Positions 1-5,340 of a stretch of 5,340 nt of DNA are shown here, one piece after another (positions within the stretch are counted from its first letter, which is position 1; the number at the start of each line of letters is the position of its first letter). This DNA is from Tannerella sp. (GTDB lineage Bacteria; Bacteroidota; Bacteroidia; Bacteroidales; Tannerellaceae): contig JAITDQ010000236.1 of NCBI GenBank assembly GCA_031282485.1, positions 1-5,340 on the forward strand. The letters are read 5' to 3'. The notes under the pieces were generated by a model, which saw only the letters and a program-made list of their open reading frames with translations, had not been told where the DNA came from and did no database searches. The translations under genes and the position numbers were made by a program.

Positions 1-592
1 TCGTGTCGCAGGCAAAACGGATAAAACGAATCCATTTGATTTTTGATAACAGTTGAGCTGTATCGTTTGTTATCAGACGACTGTCTAATCCCTGATTAAA
101 ATCCACCTTACATTTCAAGTCTGCAATCCTTTCAAGTTGCTGCAAACCATGTTCGCTTGCAAGCACGTTATTGTCCATTAAGATTGCTGTTTTTCTGCCC
201 TGCAAAACAGTTTCAATATCTCTGTATGCACGTATTTTTCCCTCTTTTTGCGGAACAATGCACCAGTTGCAGTCGCGAACACATCCACGGGTTAAAAAGC
301 CATAAGCATGACTGTACTGTGGATAAATGGAATAATCCGGTTCAGTATCGTCACAAAACAAATCGTTATACATTTTATATCCTGTCCCGCCTTTAACAAT
401 CTCATCTGCACGAACAAAAGTCGAAACATCGGGAGTGAATGTAAAAACCTTCGATTGATAGACTTTATCATAATACTCAAAATGATTTACCCACTCGACA
501 ATATCGCCCTGTTGCCGGTGATAATTAGCCAGTTTCATCAGGGCAAGGTTTGGAAAATGATGCCCATCAACATCTATAAGTCCTGTTTTCAT
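1..592 (-). CDS. Radical SAM protein of the phage/mobile-element type, 3' end outside the window
   Basis: This frame is open from the ATG at 592 to the window edge, giving 197 residues with no stop, so the C-terminus is missing. Seen directly: the N-terminus MKTGLIDVDGHHFPNLALMK; the cluster motif RGCVRDCNWC (Cys104, Cys108, Cys111; CX3CX2C); the strand/loop ILMDNNVLA at about 137-145; and VDFNQGLDSRL at about 163-173. The three cysteines are the standard ligands of the [4Fe-4S] cluster that cleaves S-adenosylmethionine. The other blocks match, from memory, a family of radical SAM proteins found in phages and integrative elements, whose first ~95 residues resemble a B12-binding-like Rossmann domain. 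I see no DxHxxG cobalamin-binding motif in it. The start is the first ATG after an in-frame stop five codons upstream, and it lies one base after the stop of the PP-loop gene, so translation is probably coupled. No Shine-Dalgarno is visible. The substrate is unknown. The radical SAM call is firm; any specific reaction would be a guess. Confidence 0.9.
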   Translation of the reverse strand, partial: MKTGLIDVDGHHFPNLALMKLANYHRQQGDIVEWVNHFEYYDKVYQSKVFTFTPDVSTFVRADEIVKGGTGYKMYNDLFCDDTEPDYSIYPQYSHAYGFLTRGCVRDCNWCIVPQKEGKIRAYRDIETVLQGRKTAILMDNNVLASEHGLQQLERIADLKCKVDFNQGLDSRLITNDTAQLLSKIKWIRFIRFACDT

Positions 593-596
593 ATTA
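590..596 (-). other. TAATATG junction between PP-loop and radical SAM genes
   Basis: On the minus strand TAA ends the PP-loop gene, one T follows, and ATG starts the radical SAM gene. The sequence before it (AAATCTTGATTTT) is AT-rich with no AGGAG-like motif. The downstream start therefore probably depends on ribosomes that have just finished the upstream gene, or on Bacteroidota-style AT-rich initiation. Confidence 0.75.
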
Positions 597-1514
597 AAAA
601 TCAAGATTTAACTGTTTGTTGACACTGTCAGGAAAGTCAATTCCGCAATACTGCAAAGCCTCTCTGTATGATATTCCATTGTTTTTTAGCGCCATAAAAT
701 ACTCGTAGATTTTCGGTTTGGTTTCTTTCAGAAAATAAAAACGACGGTCGTTTTTTACGTGGCATCCAAAACCGCAAACCAGACAGCCTGTTCTTCGTAT
801 TCCCATATCGTAAATCGGGCTGTAAGGAAGATTAAATTTTCGGATATATGCCCAAATGTCGGCTTCAGTCCATATCGACAATGGATAACTTGCTATCAAG
901 TTAGTTTCAAACGAATTACAGCCATATTTCAACCATTTCTGCAAGCGCAGACGACTTTCTCCAGCCATCGTCCCGATAACAGGATACAATCCCGTCTGTT
1001 TATGAAATTTATCGAAAGGCTTCTTTTTCAAAAAATTGCAACACTGTTCGCTAACATCAAAAGGCGCCCGGATTAAAAATTTCCACCGTTCCGATATTTT
1101 GCCGATTCCCTTTGTTCCGCCATGAAGACGAATATTTAATAACTTTTCGCTTTTGGTATGTTTGGCTTGGTTGATATAACGGCTCTGTTCCTTGCTGACT
1201 AATGGAAATCCGTATTTATCAATAATTTGAGAAATATTTATGTCGGGACGGATAATTGTCAGATTTTCTGTTTGCCGGACAAACTTCACAACTTCGGGAT
1301 ATTCGTTGCCGGTGTTGCAGAAAACCGCCGGAACGTTTTTATCGACAAACCGCCGGATAATATCCAGCATCACTCCCGAATCCTTACCGCCACTGACAGA
1401 GGCATATAAATTGCTGTTTACTCTTTCCATGAAAGAAGAAACGACGATGACAGAATGGTCGATTTTCTGTTCCAGTTTCCAGTTTTGCCGCTGTTTCAAT
1501 TCCCCGTAAGTCAT
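594..1514 (-). CDS. PP-loop ATPase, PAPS-reductase family protein with probable Fe-S cysteines
   Basis: This is a complete 306-residue protein. The adenylating PP-loop SGGKDS is at residues 41-46, followed by [10 protein letters not shown] (65-74), equivalent to the 'NTG-EFPE' segment of PAPS/APS reductases. Further family blocks are CC at 158-159, [10 protein letters not shown] (181-190), [12 protein letters not shown] (213-224) and [12 protein letters not shown] (240-251). PP-loop enzymes activate a substrate as an adenylate; the wider family includes CysH, the phosphorothioation enzyme DndC and tRNA thiolases. Cys158-Cys159 plus Cys244/Cys247 gives CC-X84-CXXC, the spacing class that binds [4Fe-4S] in APS reductases; Cys199 and Cys251 are extra. 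A role in normal sulfate assimilation is unlikely: the neighbours are mobile-element genes and no cysD/N, cysC or sulfite reductase is present. Close relatives, from memory, are phage and conjugative-element proteins of unknown substrate. The ATG start overlaps the upstream helicase stop (ATGA) and is served by AAAAGGA eight bases away. Nucleic-acid or nucleotide sulfur modification is an inference. Confidence 0.9.
   Translation of the reverse strand: MTYGELKQRQNWKLEQKIDHSVIVVSSFMERVNSNLYASVSGGKDSGVMLDIIRRFVDKNVPAVFCNTGNEYPEVVKFVRQTENLTIIRPDINISQIIDKYGFPLVSKEQSRYINQAKHTKSEKLLNIRLHGGTKGIGKISERWKFLIRAPFDVSEQCCNFLKKKPFDKFHKQTGLYPVIGTMAGESRLRLQKWLKYGCNSFETNLIASYPLSIWTEADIWAYIRKFNLPYSPIYDMGIRRTGCLVCGFGCHVKNDRRFYFLKETKPKIYEYFMALKNNGISYREALQYCGIDFPDSVNKQLNLDF
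1511..1514 (-). other. ATGA stop/start overlap between helicase and PP-loop genes
   Basis: The four bases read ATGA on the minus strand: ATG starts the PP-loop gene and TGA ends the helicase gene. This is the classic arrangement for termination-reinitiation and shows that the two genes are co-transcribed and probably co-translated. Confidence 0.85.
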
Positions 1515-4500
1515 AATCTGAATCCTTTTGATTGATTTGTTTGTTGAAATTTATCCGGCATCTGCGAATCGGTATTGCCGTAATTTTTGCCGAAACTGTT
1601 TGTTATCAGTTTGCCGGACATTAAATCGTGTATTTCTCTGACAGCCTTTTGCGTCTCATCTTCGTTTTTAACGCTGTTTTTCTGTGTATTGTTCTCTTTT
1701 TTATCTTCGCTTTCGTCAACCGGTTTGAGCGACAGTTGTATTTTTCTGTCCAATGTTGCCAGTTCTGTTTTCAGGTCTTTCAATTCGTTTTCCTTACGCC
1801 ATGTGGAGTTGGCAATTTCCTGTAGCACCGGCAAATCGCTCTTGATTTTTTCATTTTCTTTTTCGTATTTTTCTATCAGCGAAGGGATTTTTTCCAGAGC
1901 ATGAAGAAAATAACGGACGGCTAATTTAGGGTCGTTGGCAATATAACCGTTATTGTACGAATATTTGACATTTCCCTCGCCCTCAATGAAAAAGCGATTT
2001 TGTTTCATAAACAGTCCTTCTTTCATGGAATCTTCGGTTTTTACCAACAGGTTAAAACCGTACAGCGTACCGATTTTATAGTGTTCATTATTGGTGGTTG
2101 CATTATCGTTCAGGCTGGCTAATTTTGCGGCAAGGGATTTAATGTCAGCGTTTGCAACGCCGTCAAGTTTTAAAGGATTGAGTTTATTTCCCTCACTTTC
2201 GTATTGAACCCTGTCGTTAAAGGCTTTCCAGTCGGTTTTCATGCGGGATATTAATTCATTGTTGCCATCTACTGTCCGCAGAATATCGTCCCGTTTATGT
2301 ACGGATACAGCCTTATTTTGATTAAAACCTTTACGTTCGCTTTCGAGAGTAGCAATTTTTTTCTCCAGACGCGCTTTTTCCAGAAGGTCGGTATTTCCCG
2401 AAAGAATAGCAACATATTCCGAAAAGTTCATTCCCGATTTTTCGTCCAGACTTCCCTCGTCTATGGTACGTGCACCCATATTGTTAGTCTTTAATTGAGT
2501 AATAAATAATTGTTTATTATGTAAAAGGTTGAACTTGTAAGAATCAAGACTTTTTTCAACGGCGTAAATGATTACATCTACCTTATTGTCGGCAAACTGT
2601 TTAGCGATTTCATTACCTTTACGTATGGCTCGACCCTCACGCTGTTCGAGGTCGGAAGGTCGCCACGGCGAATCCAGATGATGCAAAGCAACCGCACGTT
2701 TCTGGGCATTTACGCCTGTGCCAAGCATTTCCGTTGAGCCGAACAGGACGCGTATATCTCCGCTGTTCATGGCTTTAATCATGGCTTTACGGGCGATTTC
2801 GGTTTTTGCTTCCTGAATAAACCGGATTTCGTGCGCCGGTATGTTATGGTTTTCAATTAATTTACGTTTGATTTCACTGTACGGATTCCATTCGCCGGGC
2901 TTGTATGTGCCGAGGTCGGAAAAAACAAACTGCGTTCCCTTTTGAACATTGTATTTTTGATAATATTCTGCGATTTTAGCGGCGCAGTGGGAGGCTTTGT
3001 TGTCGATATGGTCATCGTATTTATCTTTGTCGATCATCCGCATGTCGAGCGACATTTTGCGGGCGTAATCGGTTGCAATCAACATTTTAGCTCTTTCTTC
3101 CCGTTGGTCTAACGGCGCACGTCCAAGCAGAGTAGCGTCGCCCTTTTTGGCAAACTCCACTAATTTAACGATGAACTCCTGCTGCTGCGGAGTAAGCGGA
3201 ATATTGTGCAAAATTTCATTCTTTTCAGGACGGTCGATACCGATGTCCTTTGCCGTGCGAAAATCGGTTATTTCGCTGTAAAATGCGGCTAATTCCGGCA
3301 CTTTGATAAAATACCGGAAGCGCTCCTTCTGTACAATTTCATTGGTAACAGAAAATTCGTAATCCGTACTCTTTTTTGCAAATACGGCTGCCCAGGCATC
3401 AAATGAATTGATGTTCTGACGTTCAAGTTCCTGCGGACGCAGGTATTTGAATAACAGATATAATTCCGTTAATGAATTGCTTATTGTTGTTCCCGACAGG
3501 AAAGTCGCTCCCAGGTCTTTGCCTGTACGTTCCTGAATGGTGCGAAGCGCAAAAAGCATGTTCAGCGCTCTTTGCGAGCCGTCGGGATTGCCCAGACCGG
3601 CAACATGGTCATGCCGGGTAGTAAACATCAGATTTTTAAAACGGTGACTTTCATCGACAAAAATATGGTCGATGCCCATAGTTTTGAAATCAGCGACATC
3701 ATCGGAACGTCTTTTTATCTGCTCCGTAAGTTCCAAAATCTTGACTTCGAGGTTTTCTTTGCGTTTTTCCACTCCGCGCAACATTGCTTTCGATATGTCT
3801 TTTCCCTGACTGCGTAATACATCCAAATTTTCTTCTACACTCTCCAGTTCCTTTTCCAAAATCTGTTTTTGGATTTTTGAGGACTGCGGTATCATGCCAA
3901 ACTGGTCGTGCGTGAGTATCACGGCATCCCAGTTATTGTTCTTGATTTCATTGAAGATTTTCATACGGTTTTTTGGAGTAAAATCTTCTTTTCCCGGATA
4001 CAGGATTTTAGCGTTCGGATAGGCGGTTTTAAATGTCTGCGCTATTTCGTGTACATTGGCTTTCAGTCCGATAATCATCGGTTTGTTTGCCAGTCCAAGA
4101 CGTTTCATTTCCATTGCTCCGCAACACATTATCAAAGTTTTGCCGGCTCCGACTTCGTGGTCGCAGATGCCGCCGCCATTCTGTTTAAGCATCCATACCG
4201 CATCTTTCTGACTTTGATACAAATCAGGGATTCCCAGACTTTTTAAATCAAGTCCCGGAAAAGTCTGATGCGAGCCGTCGTATTGCGGACGTACAAAACA
4301 GTTGAATGTCCGGTTATAAAGATTTGTCAGACGCTCTTTAAATTCCGGCGTCTGCAGGTTTAGCCAGTCACTGAAACCTGTACGGATTTCGTCTATCTTT
4401 GAATTGGCAAGTTGGATTTTCTCGCCGTCTCGCACTTTTACTGTAATTTCTTTGCCTTCTTTATCTGTGGCTTTTACCGATTTGCTGATATTGGGCGTCG

Positions 4501-5340
4501 TATTGTGCAGCGCATGTTTCATTAACGCCAGACCGTCATAAGTCCTGAACTCGCCGGAAACACAAAATTTGTCATAAATATTGGCATTACGATAGTCCGA
4601 TTTAACGGAATATTCGTCACGTACGGATGAATAATGTATATTTGTATTTATATCAAACAAATACGTTGCATATTCCGAATAAATTCCTGCCGGTATCCAG
4701 CGTTCGCCGAAATTAAAATCAAGTTCTTCAAACGTTATTGGACGTGGAACAGCGTCCTGCAAGGCTTTTAACGATTCGGAAATCGCCTGTCTGTTTTCGT
4801 CCTGCGGATGATTTTCGAGGTATTTTTCGACAACTTCCGCCTTTTCAATAACATTGCCTGCAATAAATTTGTCCGACACTTCATAATTGCGAATCAATGG
4901 ATTATAATAGATGTGTCCATGCAGGTCGTGAAACATTTCTTCCGTACTTTTTTCCGGCATGAGGGAAAGCATGTATTCCGTATTGACTTCGCCGAATTTA
5001 TTCAACGATGCGGAAAGAGCTTCAATCGAATTATCCGCTTTTGTTATTTCATTGGGATTGAACGCAACAGGCTGACTAAAAATGTCTGCTTTGACTAATT
5101 TATCGTCAACAGCATGTTCGAGGGAAAGCATCTCGCGTCCGCCGGTATCCATTTTGATAAGGTCAAGATTTTTACGGTCGTTAAGATTGCCGTAACGCCT
5201 TACAAATGTGTCATAATGCAGATTAAGCGACTGCCGCAAATCAGCGTTTTCTTTCCGCTCATTTGCTTCGTAATTATATAATAAATGATAAGTGTCACGA
5301 ATTTCAATATAGAGTTTTGCCTTTTGTTCCTGTAATGGAT
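1511..5340 (-). CDS. Giant SNF2/DEAD-type helicase of the mobile-element methylase/helicase (DarB-like) class, 5' end outside the window
   Basis: The frame runs open from the window edge to the TGA at 1511, giving at least 1275 residues, so the N-terminus is missing. A TTG at 5239 could be called a start, but the 33 codons before it are open and family-like ([20 protein letters not shown]), so I treat it as internal. Counting residues from that TTG: a conserved entry block (7-45); helicase lobe 1 with YQSQKDAV (341-348), Walker A HEVGAGKT (361-368), a long charged coiled-coil insert (about 451-515), Walker B DESH (529-532) and SGTTISNS (582-589); lobe 2 with LGTGVNAQ (839-846) and motif [12 protein letters not shown] (866-875); then coiled coils (about 952-975 and 1120-1170) flanking a small domain; and a polar Lys/Glu/Asn tail (about 1173-1242). 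All motifs of an ATP-driven DNA translocase are intact. Full-length relatives, as I recall, are about 1,800-2,200 residues with an N-terminal N6-adenine methyltransferase domain, and some (phage P1 DarB) protect incoming DNA from restriction. The methyltransferase part and an antirestriction role are not shown here. Confidence 0.92.
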   Translation of the reverse strand, partial: PLQEQKAKLYIEIRDTYHLLYNYEANERKENADLRQSLNLHYDTFVRRYGNLNDRKNLDLIKMDTGGREMLSLEHAVDDKLVKADIFSQPVAFNPNEITKADNSIEALSASLNKFGEVNTEYMLSLMPEKSTEEMFHDLHGHIYYNPLIRNYEVSDKFIAGNVIEKAEVVEKYLENHPQDENRQAISESLKALQDAVPRPITFEELDFNFGERWIPAGIYSEYATYLFDINTNIHYSSVRDEYSVKSDYRNANIYDKFCVSGEFRTYDGLALMKHALHNTTPNISKSVKATDKEGKEITVKVRDGEKIQLANSKIDEIRTGFSDWLNLQTPEFKERLTNLYNRTFNCFVRPQYDGSHQTFPGLDLKSLGIPDLYQSQKDAVWMLKQNGGGICDHEVGAGKTLIMCCGAMEMKRLGLANKPMIIGLKANVHEIAQTFKTAYPNAKILYPGKEDFTPKNRMKIFNEIKNNNWDAVILTHDQFGMIPQSSKIQKQILEKELESVEENLDVLRSQGKDISKAMLRGVEKRKENLEVKILELTEQIKRRSDDVADFKTMGIDHIFVDESHRFKNLMFTTRHDHVAGLGNPDGSQRALNMLFALRTIQERTGKDLGATFLSGTTISNSLTELYLLFKYLRPQELERQNINSFDAWAAVFAKKSTDYEFSVTNEIVQKERFRYFIKVPELAAFYSEITDFRTAKDIGIDRPEKNEILHNIPLTPQQQEFIVKLVEFAKKGDATLLGRAPLDQREERAKMLIATDYARKMSLDMRMIDKDKYDDHIDNKASHCAAKIAEYYQKYNVQKGTQFVFSDLGTYKPGEWNPYSEIKRKLIENHNIPAHEIRFIQEAKTEIARKAMIKAMNSGDIRVLFGSTEMLGTGVNAQKRAVALHHLDSPWRPSDLEQREGRAIRKGNEIAKQFADNKVDVIIYAVEKSLDSYKFNLLHNKQLFITQLKTNNMGARTIDEGSLDEKSGMNFSEYVAILSGNTDLLEKARLEKKIATLESERKGFNQNKAVSVHKRDDILRTVDGNNELISRMKTDWKAFNDRVQYESEGNKLNPLKLDGVANADIKSLAAKLASLNDNATTNNEHYKIGTLYGFNLLVKTEDSMKEGLFMKQNRFFIEGEGNVKYSYNNGYIANDPKLAVRYFLHALEKIPSLIEKYEKENEKIKSDLPVLQEIANSTWRKENELKDLKTELATLDRKIQLSLKPVDESEDKKENNTQKNSVKNEDETQKAVREIHDLMSGKLITNSFGKNYGNTDSQMPDKFQQTNQSKGFRL
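1523..1529 (-). promoter_or_regulatory. Shine-Dalgarno (AAAAGGA) for the PP-loop gene, inside the helicase end
   Basis: On the minus strand AAAAGGA ends eight bases before the ATG at 1514, a normal ribosome-binding spacing. It lies in the last codons of the helicase gene (Lys-Gly-Phe-Arg-Leu-stop), so the helicase tail and the ribosome-binding site share the same bases. It supports the 1514 start. Many Bacteroidota genes use no Shine-Dalgarno, so its functional weight is uncertain. Confidence 0.55.
3695..3889 (-). other. Coiled-coil insertion within helicase lobe 1
   Basis: Between the segment following the Walker A half (ending near [10 protein letters not shown]) and the DESH Walker B motif there is a run of about 65 residues dominated by Lys, Glu, Leu and Ile with heptad-like spacing (for example [15 protein letters not shown] and [15 protein letters not shown]). 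A compact SNF2/DEAD lobe has no such long charged helical hairpin here, so it looks like an arm inserted into the motor domain. I recall comparable inserts in relatives of this giant helicase class. Its job, perhaps DNA or partner contact, is inferred. Boundaries are approximate and judged by eye. Confidence 0.55.

Noticed and set aside
157..622. Open frames on the plus strand (157-396, 308-622) and another minus-strand frame (292-480) near the window start
   Set aside because: They overlap the radical SAM reading, which carries clear family motifs. Their translations have no recognisable domain.
759..1509. Plus-strand open frames at 759-1076, 1227-1409 and 1240-1509
   Set aside because: They are antisense to the PP-loop gene, have compositionally odd products and show no domain or ribosome-binding support.
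594..1514. Assimilatory CysH (PAPS/APS reductase) assignment for the PP-loop gene
   Set aside because: Family membership is clear, but the neighbours are mobile-element-type genes, no other sulfate-assimilation gene is present, and the C-terminal [11 protein letters not shown] block matches the phage/element subfamily as I recall it.
1271..1620. The repeated string TTTGCCGGACA near 1271 and 1610
   Set aside because: It is a short chance match between two different coding regions, with no symmetry, regular spacing or further copies noticed.
1587..5098. Several plus-strand open frames antisense to the helicase (1587-1904, 1628-1825, 2297-2494, 3572-3817, 3908-4246, 4808-5098)
   Set aside because: All are rich in Phe, Ser and Cys, as expected from the reverse complement of Lys/Glu-rich coding sequence. 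None has family motifs.
5237..5239. TTG as the helicase start codon
   Set aside because: The frame is open and family-like upstream to the window edge, and no Shine-Dalgarno precedes the TTG. It is an internal leucine.
594..5340. A Dnd phosphorothioation or BREX-type defence operon
   Set aside because: The PP-loop protein shares a superfamily with DndC, but no DndA/B/D/E-like gene, PglZ or BrxL-like gene is visible, and the helicase wording fits the DarB-like mobile-element class better.

Overview
The window is almost completely coding. It holds three genes on the minus strand, so they are read from high to low coordinates. In transcription order they are: a very large SNF2/DEAD-type helicase of the phage and conjugative-element 'methylase/helicase' (DarB-like) class, cut at its 5' end by the window edge (5340 down to 1511); a complete PP-loop ATPase of the PAPS-reductase family (1514 down to 594); and a radical SAM protein cut at its 3' end by the other window edge (592 down to 1). 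The first two genes overlap by four bases (ATGA). The second and third are separated by one base (TAA-T-ATG). This is a tightly coupled operon segment with no room for an internal promoter or terminator between genes.

The likely source is a mobile element (prophage, phage-plasmid or integrative conjugative element) in a Bacteroidota genome, probably Bacteroidales. This is an inference. It rests on the moderately AT-rich composition, on the conserved wording of the giant helicase ([12 protein letters not shown], the [10 protein letters not shown] motif VI and the C-terminal coiled-coil module), which I recall mainly from Bacteroides/Parabacteroides-type mobile elements, and on the weak or missing Shine-Dalgarno at one of the two visible starts. 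No integrase, relaxase, structural phage gene, repeat or attachment site is inside the window to confirm it.

Of the three genes, the helicase is probably a DNA translocase that works with, or is fused to, a DNA methyltransferase domain lying upstream of the window. The PP-loop enzyme has the adenylating SGGKDS loop and a CC-X84-CXXC cysteine arrangement like that of [4Fe-4S] APS reductases. The radical SAM protein has a CX3CX2C cluster motif behind an N-terminal segment that resembles B12-binding-type Rossmann domains. A PP-loop enzyme and a radical SAM enzyme made from one message, directly behind a DNA-handling helicase, would fit a nucleic-acid or nucleotide modification activity (for example sulfur or methyl chemistry) carried by the element. 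The substrate cannot be read from the sequence, and this is the main open question of the window.

No RNA genes, CRISPR arrays, insertion sequences, sizeable repeats or intergenic regulatory regions were seen. There is no gene-free stretch longer than one base.
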